Positions 42,279 through 51,408 of a stretch of DNA of 64,000 bases are shown here, one piece after another. The DNA comes from Clostridia bacterium (lineage in GTDB: Bacteria; Bacillota; Clostridia; Oscillospirales; Acutalibacteraceae): assembly GCA_017416485.1 (NCBI GenBank), contig JAFQCH010000025.1, forward strand, positions 60,649 through 124,648, in the 5' to 3' direction. The notes beneath the pieces were generated by a model that was not told the DNA's origin, searched no databases, and saw only the letters and a program-made list of their open reading frames with translations. Every line of letters starts with the position of its first letter. Position 1 is the stretch's first letter. The translations under genes and the position numbers were made by a program.

Positions 42279-45200
42279 ATGCAAAAAAGAAAATCAATTT
42301 TTCTTTCGCTGTTGGTCATTTTGGTTTGTTTTATTTCTTTATTTGCAACAAATGCAAATGCTGCACAGGTAAATGATCAGCCGTCTGACGGTATTATTGT
42401 TTCCGCGGAAGAGGACTATTGCGGTTGTTGTCACGAACATAATCATTCCGGGTTTTTTAGTAAAATTTCCTGCATTTTTTGTAAGATAACCATGTTCTTC
42501 AAAGGCATCTTCGGCAAAGCGGAAGAAAATCCGCAACACAAATATGCCTTGACTTCAGAACGTGCTGCAACGTGTGCGGTGGCAGGGAATAAGGTTTATA
42601 CCTGCCTTGTTTGCGACAAAACGGAAACGTATACTTTTGATAAATTAGAGCACACACCGATTGTTATGCCGGCAAAAGAACCCACCTGCACCGCAACGGG
42701 GCTTACCGAAGGAAGCAAATGCGCTGTATGCCGAAAAGTTCTGACAGCGCAGAAAAAAATTGAAAAACGCGGTCACACCCTTGTTCAGGTAAATGCACAG
42801 CCGGCAGATTGCAAAAACAGTGGTTGGAAAGCATATGAATACTGCGCAATGTGTGATTATACAACATATGCAGAACTTGCCGCCCTCGGCCACACCGCAA
42901 CGGTCGATGCCGCTGTTGCGCCAACCTGTACCGCAACCGGGCTTTCCGAAGGCAAACACTGCTCTGTTTGCAATGAAGTTCTTGTGCCGCAGAACATTGT
43001 TCCGGCTCTCGGCCATGCACAGGCCATTGAACCTGCCGTGGCACCCACCTGCACCACAACGGGGCTTACCGAAGGTAAGTATTGCCCGGTATGTGATGCG
43101 GTTCTTGCCGCACAGGAAACCGTTGCTGCTCTTGGGCATACTGCGGCGGAAGCAGTTGTTGAAAACAATATTGCGCCTACCTGTACAGATAAGGGATCTT
43201 TTGATTCTGTAGTATACTGCTCTGTTTGTGATGTGCAACTTAGCAGAGAAAAGAACGAAATCCCCGCAAACGGCCATACCGACGGTGCGGCTGCAACCTG
43301 CACCCAAGCACAAACCTGCACGGTATGTCAGGCCGTTCTCACCGCGGCCCTCGGGCATACCGAAGTGACGGATGCGGCTGTTGCCCCCACCTGTACCGCA
43401 ACGGGGCTTACTGAAGGCAAGCATTGTTCGGTTTGTAACGAAGTTCTTACAGCCCGGGAAACCGTTTCTGCACTCGGCCATACCGACGGTGCGGCTGCAA
43501 CCTGCACCCAAGCACAAACCTGCACGGTATGTCAGGCTGTTCTCACAGCAGCCTTCGGGCATACCGAAGTAACGGATGCTGCTGTTGCCCCCACCTGTAC
43601 CGCAACGGGGCTTACTGAAGGCAAGCACTGCTCGGTTTGTAACGAAGTTCTTGCAGCACAGGAAACCGTTTCTGCACTCGGCCATACTGCGGCATCAGCA
43701 GTCAAAGAAAACGAAGTTGCTCCCGATTGTGAAAACGCAGGTGCCTATGATTCGGTTGTATACTGCTCTGTTTGTGATGTGCAACTCAGCAGGGAAAAGA
43801 AAGTAATTCCCGCAAACGGCCATATCGCCGGTGCTGCCGCAACCTGCACAACAGCCCAAACATGCACTGTCTGTCAAAAAGTTCTTGCGATAGCCAAGGG
43901 ACATACGGAAGTTGTCGATAACGCAATGGCTCCAACCTGCACAGCAACAGGCCTTACGGAAGGCAAACACTGCTCGGTATGTAATGTGGTTCTCGCGGCA
44001 CAGACAGTTGTTCCCGCAAAGGGACACACCGAAGTTGTTGATGCAGCCGTTGCACCGACCTGCACCGCAACGGGGCTTACCGAAGGCAAACACTGCTCGG
44101 TATGTAATGTGGTTCTCGCGGCACAGACAGTTGTTCCCGCAAAGGGACACACCGAAGTTGTTGATGCAGCCGTTGCACCGACCTGCACCGCAACGGGGCT
44201 TACCGAAGGCAAACATTGCTCGGCATGTAATGCGGTTCTTGCAGCGCAGAATGTTGTTCCCGCACGCGGACACGAGCACAGCATCATTTCCGATGTTGTA
44301 GGTTATGCTTATAATCATGCGACCAATGCAGGAAAAAATACGATTGTCTATTCCTGCACGCGTTGTAATGATCAGAAAAATGTTACAACTTCTGATTATG
44401 CCGCCATTATAGAAAATAATAACGGAATCACGCTCTATTCGACGGTCGATTCCGCACTTGCCGCAAGTGTATCGGGTGATACCGTTGCGGTCATCAAAGA
44501 TGCAGTACTTGGTGCGAATGCAACGGTTCCTGCCGGTGTTATGCTTCTGATTCCGTGCGACAATGTCATGACCGCTTATATGGAAAATGGTTATAATCCC
44601 GATTTGAATGCAAAGAGCGGAACGGCTTTTCTTTACAGATCACTGACTGTTCCTGCCGGTGTTCGGCTGACAGTTGAAGGTACCCTTCTTGTCAATGCTG
44701 TTACCAGCAGAATGGAGGGCGGCTCTGTTGCCGGGTACGGCAATTCAGGCGCGTACGGTCAGATCATTCTCGGCGGAGAAATTGTTGTCAATGACGGCGG
44801 TATTCTCGATTGCTCCGGTTATGTTTTGAATAACGGCGGTCAGACAACCCTGAAAGCCGGAGGCACCATGTATGAAACCTATGATGTCGTAAAATGGCGC
44901 GGCGGCTCATTTGCTGCTCGTTATGCAGTGTTGAGTAAATACAAGTATTATCCGATTTATGAATCACATATGCGCAATTTGCAGGCAGATTTGCGCATTG
45001 AATACGGTGCCGAGCTTTTTGCCACCGGTAAAATGTATGGAAATGACGAATATAATTACGTGCGAAATCCGCAGATCAGCAACTACAGCAAAGCTGACTG
45101 TAATGCAATCATCCGTTTAAAGGAAGATTCATATGTCGTTCGTGAAATTGACACTGTGAATAACCGTGAAATCTATAATTTCTATGGAGATATCGCATTT

Positions 45201-45710
45201 GTTCGCTCATCCATGAAAATTGAATACCTCGGAATCTCATATGATTTGAGTTCAGATAAGGCAGATTTTTACCAGTATGACGGTGATATGACATTTAATT
45301 TCTATACAGGTAACTTCTCCATTGAGGAAAGCTTTTCATTCCTGCCCGGCGGTGAAGTCCATATTTATGAAGGTGCAAACGTTGTATGTAAGGCAAATGC
45401 AGGATTTGCAATGTTTAATCAGGGCTTTTATGAGCATGATGGTAAATCCATGTCAGAGGCGTATCAGTATACCAAGGAAAGACCGAATGCATTCTTAAAG
45501 ATTCATGCTGGCGGCATCTTGGATGCAAGTGTATCAAAGGCAGAATTGCTCGGAGATATTTATGTTGCGAACGATGAAAATCTGAAACTCAGTGCTTCTG
45601 CAACAACATCTTATACCTTCACAGTACCGAATGACCCCAAGGTTACTGCATTTTCCGGTACCACCGGGGATTATGTGCTTGTCTTGAACCAAAAGCCGGT
45701 TGCCGAATAA
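42279..45710 (+). CDS. Large secreted protein with ~15 Cys/His-rich repeats and beta-helix-like C-terminus
   Basis: An 1,143-residue exported protein with signal peptide (ending near A-N-A at residue 29). A Cys/His cluster (CCGCCHEHNH, about 48-57) is followed by about 15 repeat units of 26-43 residues (about 87-664). The common form is APTCTATGLTEGKHCSVCN then VVPAKGH: three Cys and a closing Gly-His per unit, possibly metal-binding or disulfide-linked. From about residue 700 the sequence turns to short Gly/Asn-rich strands (GGEIVVNDGGILDCSGYVLNNGG) like a right-handed beta-helix. No LPXTG or SLH anchor is visible. Likely a surface or matrix protein. It follows the dockerin protein in the same direction. 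Confidence 0.8.
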   Translation: MQKRKSIFLSLLVILVCFISLFATNANAAQVNDQPSDGIIVSAEEDYCGCCHEHNHSGFFSKISCIFCKITMFFKGIFGKAEENPQHKYALTSERAATCAVAGNKVYTCLVCDKTETYTFDKLEHTPIVMPAKEPTCTATGLTEGSKCAVCRKVLTAQKKIEKRGHTLVQVNAQPADCKNSGWKAYEYCAMCDYTTYAELAALGHTATVDAAVAPTCTATGLSEGKHCSVCNEVLVPQNIVPALGHAQAIEPAVAPTCTTTGLTEGKYCPVCDAVLAAQETVAALGHTAAEAVVENNIAPTCTDKGSFDSVVYCSVCDVQLSREKNEIPANGHTDGAAATCTQAQTCTVCQAVLTAALGHTEVTDAAVAPTCTATGLTEGKHCSVCNEVLTARETVSALGHTDGAAATCTQAQTCTVCQAVLTAAFGHTEVTDAAVAPTCTATGLTEGKHCSVCNEVLAAQETVSALGHTAASAVKENEVAPDCENAGAYDSVVYCSVCDVQLSREKKVIPANGHIAGAAATCTTAQTCTVCQKVLAIAKGHTEVVDNAMAPTCTATGLTEGKHCSVCNVVLAAQTVVPAKGHTEVVDAAVAPTCTATGLTEGKHCSVCNVVLAAQTVVPAKGHTEVVDAAVAPTCTATGLTEGKHCSACNAVLAAQNVVPARGHEHSIISDVVGYAYNHATNAGKNTIVYSCTRCNDQKNVTTSDYAAIIENNNGITLYSTVDSALAASVSGDTVAVIKDAVLGANATVPAGVMLLIPCDNVMTAYMENGYNPDLNAKSGTAFLYRSLTVPAGVRLTVEGTLLVNAVTSRMEGGSVAGYGNSGAYGQIILGGEIVVNDGGILDCSGYVLNNGGQTTLKAGGTMYETYDVVKWRGGSFAARYAVLSKYKYYPIYESHMRNLQADLRIEYGAELFATGKMYGNDEYNYVRNPQISNYSKADCNAIIRLKEDSYVVREIDTVNNREIYNFYGDIAFVRSSMKIEYLGISYDLSSDKADFYQYDGDMTFNFYTGNFSIEESFSFLPGGEVHIYEGANVVCKANAGFAMFNQGFYEHDGKSMSEAYQYTKERPNAFLKIHAGGILDASVSKAELLGDIYVANDENLKLSASATTSYTFTVPNDPKVTAFSGTTGDYVLVLNQKPVAE
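42537..44271 (+). repeat. Array of ~15 Cys/His-rich coding repeats, 123 bp in the newest copies
   Basis: Repeat units fall in several classes (long 41-residue, short 26-residue 'GAAATC' and 43-residue 'VVYCSVCD' types). The last copies are extremely similar: a stretch of about 130 bp from about 43958 recurs exactly 123 bp downstream, and another pair recurs at an offset of about 200 bp (43300s and 43500s). Confidence 0.85.
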
Positions 45711-45727
45711 ATCAAATACCTTTTTCA

Positions 45728-45757
45728 GCCGACCGTGAATTCGCGGTCGGTTTTTTT
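45728..45757 (+). terminator. Rho-independent terminator after the repeat protein
   Basis: CCGACCG (45729-45735) with CGGTCGG (45744-45750), 8-base loop, then seven T. Confidence 0.85.
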
Positions 45758-45778
45758 GATAAAAATATTAGGTACTTA

Positions 45779-45807
45779 TCGACATTCTTTAAAAGATGTG
45801 TTATGAT
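45779..45807 (+). promoter_or_regulatory. Probable promoter of the DUF2804-GH43-GH3 operon
   Basis: TCGACA (45779-45784), 17 bases, TATGAT (45802-45807), upstream of the ATG at 45841. Confidence 0.45.
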
Positions 45808-45840
45808 AAAAATGATTATATGAAAAAGGGCGGGTGTGCA

Positions 45841-46932
45841 ATGCCGGAAATCAAAAGAACTTATGTGCCTTTTACTGAATGGACAGAAAAATCAAAACAG
45901 ACCGAATATACCGAGCCGACCCCCTTGCTCAATCCCGACGGGACCTTGCTTGCCAAAGGCTGGGCACGGAAAAATGTGTTTGAATATGACCGTACCAAGG
46001 TCAAAAAAGGCATCATCAGCCGCAAGGAATGGGATTTTTACACCATCACCGATGGCAGAATGCAGTTGCTTGTCAGCTTTGCAAACATCAATATCGGTGG
46101 TTATGTGGCGGCAAAACTGACAGACCTTGCACAAGGCGAAGTCATTGCAGATGCAGGCTCTTATTTTGTCGGCGGCAACAAATTCGTTCCGCCCGCAAAA
46201 GGGGATGCACCCAACCGCTTCAAAGGCAAAATCGGCAAAGCGGAATTCGATTTCGAAACCAAAAAAACCGAACGCACTTTGTTCTTTAAAAAACTGCACA
46301 AAGGCAAACAGGTCGAGTGTACCGTGCAGATGGATATTCCCGACGGAATGGAAAACATCACCACCGTTTTACCGTTTAAAGAAGATCCGACACGGTATTT
46401 TATGACCACCAAACAAGCTTGTATGCCCACGGCGGCTACCTTCCGTTTTGGTGATTTTGTGTATGAATTCACCAAAGAAAATTCCTTCTGTGCCATGGAT
46501 TGGGGCAGGGTGAACACCATTCACGAAATGGTCTGGTACTGGGGCAGTGCATCCACTTATTTAACCGATGCAGACGGCAACAAGCATCTGTTCGGTTTTG
46601 AAATCACATGGGCGATCGGAGACGAATCCAATGCCACCGAAACCTGCATTTTCTATGACGGCAAGGTGCATAAATTCGGCGCGGTGGATGTTGAAACATT
46701 CCCCAAAGACCGCTTTATGGAGCCGTGGAAAATCATTTCCGAAGACGGCAGATTCAATATGACCATGACCCCCACCTTTGACAATCACAGCGATGTCGAT
46801 TTTAAGGTCGGCAGAATGAACTGCCATCAGATCTACGGCATCTGGAACGGCGATGTAACCCTTGACGACGGAACAAAACTTGAAATAAAAGACCTGTTCG
46901 CATTTTGCGAATATGTAGAAAACAAATGGTAA
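45841..46932 (+). CDS. DUF2804 family protein
   Basis: A 363-residue protein matching the DUF2804 layout: N-terminal EPTPLLNPDGTLLAKGWARKN, then WDFYTITDGRMQLLVSFANI, KFVPPAKGDAPNRFKGKIGKAEF, a central MDWGRVNTIHEMVWYWGS block and C-terminal IKDLFAFCEYVENKW. The fold is thought to be lipocalin/CrtC-like beta barrels; function is not established. No signal peptide. The ATG at 45841 was chosen because of the GGGCGGGTG site just upstream; two earlier in-frame ATGs (45796, 45820) lack one. First gene of a run leading to a metallophosphoesterase, GH43, GH3 and an oxidoreductase. Confidence 0.8.
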   Translation: MPEIKRTYVPFTEWTEKSKQTEYTEPTPLLNPDGTLLAKGWARKNVFEYDRTKVKKGIISRKEWDFYTITDGRMQLLVSFANINIGGYVAAKLTDLAQGEVIADAGSYFVGGNKFVPPAKGDAPNRFKGKIGKAEFDFETKKTERTLFFKKLHKGKQVECTVQMDIPDGMENITTVLPFKEDPTRYFMTTKQACMPTAATFRFGDFVYEFTKENSFCAMDWGRVNTIHEMVWYWGSASTYLTDADGNKHLFGFEITWAIGDESNATETCIFYDGKVHKFGAVDVETFPKDRFMEPWKIISEDGRFNMTMTPTFDNHSDVDFKVGRMNCHQIYGIWNGDVTLDDGTKLEIKDLFAFCEYVENKW

Positions 46933-46947
46933 GAGAGAGGAATTGAA

Positions 46948-48273
46948 ATGGTTTCCAATACAACAGCGCAACTTGCACATAAAGTGCTTACAACCGCATT
47001 CGGTACAATGTTCGGCTTGTCATACTTAAAAAACGGTGCAAAATTTGAAAACAAAAAAGCACTCGTCGACTTTGCACCCTTGCTTCGTTTTGCCGTGTGT
47101 AGCGATATTCACCTCAATGGTGAAGAAGATCAGGCGGCGGCAATCCGTTTTGCCCGTCTTTTTGAAGATATGTATGCTTACTCTGCACAGCAAACTGCCC
47201 ACCCCACATTTGATGCAGTTGTTGTGGCCGGTGACTTTTCGGGCGGCGGCGATGAAAAACAATACCAAATGTATAACCGCATCATTGCCGAAAACAAACG
47301 CGAAGAAACACAGGTTCTGACCATCCTCGGCAACCATGAATTCATTGATTACCGTGATGTGGATGCCACCGTCGGCTATACCGTTTATAAAAAATACATC
47401 AGTGAAGAAGTGGATACCCATACCGTACTCAACGGCTATCATTTTATCGGCGTTTCCTATAACGACGACGGGAAAAAGTTTTCCACCAAGCTCGAATGGT
47501 TGGATGCTCAACTAAAAAAAGCCGTTGCCGACACCCCCACCAAACCCGTTTTTGTTTATCAGCATCCGCACCCCACTGCCACCGTTTACGGTAGTATCAA
47601 CTGGGGAACATTTGAAGTCCGCAAAGTGTTGCAGAAATATCCGCAGGTGTTTGACTTCTCGGGACATTCCCACTATGCGCCGAGCGACCCGCGCTCCGTA
47701 TGGCAGGGATCTTTCACGGCGGTCGGTTGCGGCTCGCTGTCTGCATTCATGGGCAATCTCAACTACATCGACGGCGACAAGGATGCTCCCGGCAAATCGG
47801 GCGGATTCTGGATGGTCGAAGCCGATGCAAAAGGCAATGTCAGAATGCGTTTGTATGACATCGAAAACCGTGTCTTCTTCAATAACATCGAATATTATTT
47901 TACTGACCTCAACAAATCAAATAAACGTACATACACATGGGCAAAGCAGAAAGCCCCCGACACTGCTCCGCAATTCCCGCAGAATGCAACCGTGATTGCG
48001 GAAAAAGACGAAAACGGCAATTGCATTTTGTCTTTCAGCAGTGCAAAAGGCTTCTACGAAGCGGAAAACTACAAAATCAAAATCTGCGACAACAACAAAA
48101 AAACAGTCTGGCAGAATACCGTTATTTCCGACTATGTCCGTGCAACAGGTGATGTAACAAATGCAAATATCGGAAAGCTCAAAGCCGGCTCGTACACAGC
48201 AATTGTCACCGCTTACAGTCCCTATGCAAAAAAAGGCGATACCCTGAAGCACACATTCACCGTTTCTGAATGA
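46948..48273 (+). CDS. Calcineurin-like metallophosphoesterase
   Basis: A 441-residue protein with the five metallophosphoesterase blocks: SDIH (residue 52), AGDFSGGG (about 94), GNHEF (about 128), YQHPHP (about 206) and SGHSHY (about 238), so the dinuclear metal site is complete. A C-terminal domain of about 100 residues (340-441) with KLKAGSYTAIVTAYSPY resembles a fibronectin III or Ig-like module, uncommon in cytoplasmic enzymes. The N-terminus is mildly hydrophobic (VLTTAFGTMFGLSYL) but not a clear signal peptide. It starts 15 bases after the DUF2804 gene with GAGAGAGGA upstream and probably belongs to the same transcript. Substrate unknown. Confidence 0.85.
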   Translation: MVSNTTAQLAHKVLTTAFGTMFGLSYLKNGAKFENKKALVDFAPLLRFAVCSDIHLNGEEDQAAAIRFARLFEDMYAYSAQQTAHPTFDAVVVAGDFSGGGDEKQYQMYNRIIAENKREETQVLTILGNHEFIDYRDVDATVGYTVYKKYISEEVDTHTVLNGYHFIGVSYNDDGKKFSTKLEWLDAQLKKAVADTPTKPVFVYQHPHPTATVYGSINWGTFEVRKVLQKYPQVFDFSGHSHYAPSDPRSVWQGSFTAVGCGSLSAFMGNLNYIDGDKDAPGKSGGFWMVEADAKGNVRMRLYDIENRVFFNNIEYYFTDLNKSNKRTYTWAKQKAPDTAPQFPQNATVIAEKDENGNCILSFSSAKGFYEAENYKIKICDNNKKTVWQNTVISDYVRATGDVTNANIGKLKAGSYTAIVTAYSPYAKKGDTLKHTFTVSE

Positions 48274-48282
48274 GGGACAGCC

Positions 48283-49263
48283 ATGGGTATCAAAACCGAT
48301 ATTTTCATCAAAGACCGCGCCGACCCCTTTGTCACAAAAGGCACGGACGGATATTACTATTTCACTGCATCCTACCCCATGTACGGTGCAAACGACCCCA
48401 ACGGCTATGACCGTATTATTCTGCGTCGAGCGAAGACAATAGACGAACTGGCAACAGCACAAGAAAAAGTGATCTGGCATGAAAAGGAGTCTGAAACGGC
48501 GTTCCGTTTCATCTGGGCACCCGAAATCCACGAAATTAACGGCAAATGGTATGTTCTTTTTGCCGCAAGCGGCAGTGCAGATAACGTATGGGATATCGAC
48601 TGCCATTGCATTATGTGTGAGGGCAATGATCCTTATAATGACCCATGGACAGACAAGGGAAAGTTCACTGCCTGCGAGGACGATGAATTTGCATTCCGCG
48701 GATTTTCACTCGATATGACGCACTTCGTCTGTAACGGTAAACATTTCGTTGCATGGGCTCAAAACGGCGGCAATTCCAATGTTTACATGGCGCAAATCGA
48801 CCCTGCAACCCCGTGGAAGACCATCACCCCCGCCGTGCTGCTCACCAAGCCCGAATACGACTGGGAATGCGTCAGAATCCCCGTCAATGAAGGCCCCGCG
48901 GCTATGATTCACGACGGTAAGATTTTTCTTGCCTTTTCCGCATCCGCAACAGGTCCCGAATACTGCATCGGTCTTTTGTATGCAGACGAAAAAGCAGATC
49001 TTCTCAACGGTGCATCGTGGACAAAACTGCCTTATCCGTTGCTGACGAGCGAAGATTTGCCCGATGAATACGGCCCCGGGCATAACTCATTTGTGCAGGA
49101 CGAAAACGGCGAGTGGATGTTTGTATATCATTCCCGTGATGCGGTTTGTTTTAACAAACAATGCGACTACAGCGACGGGGATTCGCTGTATGACCCCTGC
49201 CGCAGTGCAAGAAAAAGAAAAGTTTTATGGGATGCCGACGGTTTCCCGATTCTGAATAATTAA
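48283..49263 (+). CDS. GH43 glycoside hydrolase (arabinofuranosidase/xylosidase-type)
   Basis: A 326-residue five-bladed propeller of family GH43. The first catalytic Asp is in KDRADPFV (Asp14 region), the pKa-modulating Asp is probably in GFSLDMTHFV, and the acid Glu in VNEGPAAMI; YGPGHNSFV near residue 262 is a typical GH43 His block. No signal peptide, so it works on imported arabino- or xylo-oligosaccharides. It lies 9 bases after the metallophosphoesterase stop and 22 before the GH3 gene. The pairing GH43 plus GH3 is common in hemicellulose use. Confidence 0.85.
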   Translation: MGIKTDIFIKDRADPFVTKGTDGYYYFTASYPMYGANDPNGYDRIILRRAKTIDELATAQEKVIWHEKESETAFRFIWAPEIHEINGKWYVLFAASGSADNVWDIDCHCIMCEGNDPYNDPWTDKGKFTACEDDEFAFRGFSLDMTHFVCNGKHFVAWAQNGGNSNVYMAQIDPATPWKTITPAVLLTKPEYDWECVRIPVNEGPAAMIHDGKIFLAFSASATGPEYCIGLLYADEKADLLNGASWTKLPYPLLTSEDLPDEYGPGHNSFVQDENGEWMFVYHSRDAVCFNKQCDYSDGDSLYDPCRSARKRKVLWDADGFPILNN

Positions 49264-49285
49264 TTGAACAGAAAAGGAGCAGCTT

Positions 49286-51391
49286 ATGAACAGAGCAGAA
49301 GCAAAAAGACGTGCCGAAGCATTGGTGGCGCAGATGACTGTGGAAGAAAAGGCTTCACAGCTTAAATTTGATTCTCCCGCCATTGAAAGACTTAACATCC
49401 CAGAATATAATTGGTGGAACGAAGCCCTGCACGGTGTTGCAAGAGCAGGCACCGCCACCATGTTCCCGCAGGCAATCGGTATGGCGGCTTCGTTTGATGA
49501 AGACCTGCTGTTTGCTGTCGGTGACTGCATCGGCACCGAAGGCAGAGCCAAATACAACATGCAGAGTAGTCGCGGCGACCGCGATATTTACAAGGGACTT
49601 ACTTTCTGGTCGCCCAATGTCAACATCTTTCGCGATCCCCGTTGGGGCAGAGGGCACGAAACCTACGGCGAAGACCCGTATCTGACCTCCCGCATGGGGG
49701 TGCAGTTTGTTAAAGGTGTGCAGGGCGACGGCGAATACCTCAAAGCCGCCGCTTGCGCAAAGCACTTTGCCGTGCATTCGGGGCCCGAACCGCAAAGACA
49801 TACCTTCAATGCCATTGTATCCCGCAAAGACATGGAAGAAACCTATCTTCCCGCATTCGAAGCCTGTGTCAAAGAGGCCAATGTCGAAGCCGTCATGGGG
49901 GCTTACAACCGCACCAACGGCGAACCCTGCTGTGCACACGAAGTGCTTATGAATGAATATCTGCGCGGCAAATGGGGATTTGAAGGCCACTATGTTTCCG
50001 ACTGCTGGGCAATCAAGGACTTCCACGAAAACCACAAGGTCACAACAAGACCCGAAGAATCCGTCAAGCTCGCTCTTGAACTCGGTTGTGACGTAAACTG
50101 CGGCTGTACCTATCAACGCATTCTCGATGCCCACGCAGAAGGCATCCTTGACGAAAAATACATCGACCGTGCCTGTGTGCGTCTGTTCACCACCCGCATC
50201 CTGCTCGGTCTGTTTGACAAAACCGAACTCGATGACATTCCTTACAACGTTGTCGAATGCAAGGAACACATTGACCTTTCCCACAAGGCAACAAAAGAAA
50301 GCCTTGTTCTGCTCAAAAACAACGGCATTCTGCCGCTGAATAAAGAAAAGATCAAGAACATTGCTGTTATCGGTCCCAACGCCAACTCCCGCGATGCACT
50401 TGTCGGCAATTACCACGGCACATCTTCCCGCTACATCACCGTTCTGGAAGGCATTCAGGACTATCTCGGTGACGATGCCCGTGTCTGGTATTCGGAAGGT
50501 TGCCACAAGTGGAGAGAATCCATTGAATTCCTTTCCAAGCACGACAAGCCCGATGAACTTGCCGAAGCACAGGCAATCTGTGAGTTGTCCGATGTGGTGA
50601 TTCTTGTGCTCGGTCTTGACGAATGGCTCGAAGGCGAAGAAGGGGATGCAGGCCCCGGCGACAAGACTTCGCTCTTACTTCCTGCTCCGCAGAGAATGCT
50701 TATGGATGCAGTTCTTGCAACAGGAAAACCCGTGATTCTTTTGAATATGACAGGCAGTGCCATGGATCTTCGCGTTGCTGACGAAAAAGCAGATGCCGTG
50801 GTGCAGTGCTGGTATCCGGGTGCAAGAGGCGGTAAGGATATTGCAGAACTGCTGTTTGGTGAATATGCCCCCTCCGGCAAACTGCCGCTTACGTTCTATG
50901 AATCCACCGAAGACCTGCCCGACTTCTGCGATTATTCCATGAAGAACCGTACCTATCGCTATTTTGAAGGCACGCCGCTGTATCCTTTCGGTTTCGGTCT
51001 TACCTACGGCGATTGCTATGCACAGAGCATTGCAGTTGCAAAGAACGCCGACATTGACGGCAACTTCGACGGCGCAACCCTCAAAGTCAATGTCAGAAAT
51101 GACGGCAAATGTGCAGAAGATGTTCTGCAGATTTACATCAAGGACGAAACTTCTTCCTTTGCAGTCCGAAACTACAGCCTTTGCGGCTTCAAGCGTGTAT
51201 CCCTTGCTGAAAACGAAGAAAAGGAAGTAGAAATCGTACTCAATAAACGCGCATTCACAAGTGTCGATGAAGACGGAAACCGAGCTGTTTTCGGCAATCG
51301 TTTTACCGTCTTTGCCGCTTTCTCACAGCCTGATGCACGAAGCGAAGAACTGACCGGACACAAGGCAGTCAGCGTAGAAATTACACTGTAA
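49286..51391 (+). CDS. GH3 beta-glycosidase (beta-xylosidase/beta-glucosidase-type)
   Basis: A 701-residue GH3 enzyme with the (beta/alpha)8 domain, alpha/beta sandwich and C-terminal fibronectin III-like domain. NWWNEALHGVARAG, FWSPNVNIFRDPRWGRGHETYGEDPYL, KHFAVHSG and HYVSDCWAIKDF (nucleophile Asp near residue 239) are the family blocks. The NWWNEALHG segment is typical of beta-xylosidases and alpha-L-arabinofuranosidases rather than strict beta-glucosidases. No signal peptide, consistent with cleavage of imported oligosaccharides. It sits between GH43 and an oxidoreductase in one run with gaps of about 20 bases. AAAGGAGCA precedes the ATG. Confidence 0.92.
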   Translation: MNRAEAKRRAEALVAQMTVEEKASQLKFDSPAIERLNIPEYNWWNEALHGVARAGTATMFPQAIGMAASFDEDLLFAVGDCIGTEGRAKYNMQSSRGDRDIYKGLTFWSPNVNIFRDPRWGRGHETYGEDPYLTSRMGVQFVKGVQGDGEYLKAAACAKHFAVHSGPEPQRHTFNAIVSRKDMEETYLPAFEACVKEANVEAVMGAYNRTNGEPCCAHEVLMNEYLRGKWGFEGHYVSDCWAIKDFHENHKVTTRPEESVKLALELGCDVNCGCTYQRILDAHAEGILDEKYIDRACVRLFTTRILLGLFDKTELDDIPYNVVECKEHIDLSHKATKESLVLLKNNGILPLNKEKIKNIAVIGPNANSRDALVGNYHGTSSRYITVLEGIQDYLGDDARVWYSEGCHKWRESIEFLSKHDKPDELAEAQAICELSDVVILVLGLDEWLEGEEGDAGPGDKTSLLLPAPQRMLMDAVLATGKPVILLNMTGSAMDLRVADEKADAVVQCWYPGARGGKDIAELLFGEYAPSGKLPLTFYESTEDLPDFCDYSMKNRTYRYFEGTPLYPFGFGLTYGDCYAQSIAVAKNADIDGNFDGATLKVNVRNDGKCAEDVLQIYIKDETSSFAVRNYSLCGFKRVSLAENEEKEVEIVLNKRAFTSVDEDGNRAVFGNRFTVFAAFSQPDARSEELTGHKAVSVEITL

Positions 51392-51408
51392 AAAAAGGAG
51401 AAAACACT

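Noticed and set aside
42537..44271. Regularly spaced repeats suggestive of a CRISPR array
   Set aside because: Repeat units are in frame, differ at third positions, lack unique spacers, and encode a continuous Cys/His-rich protein.
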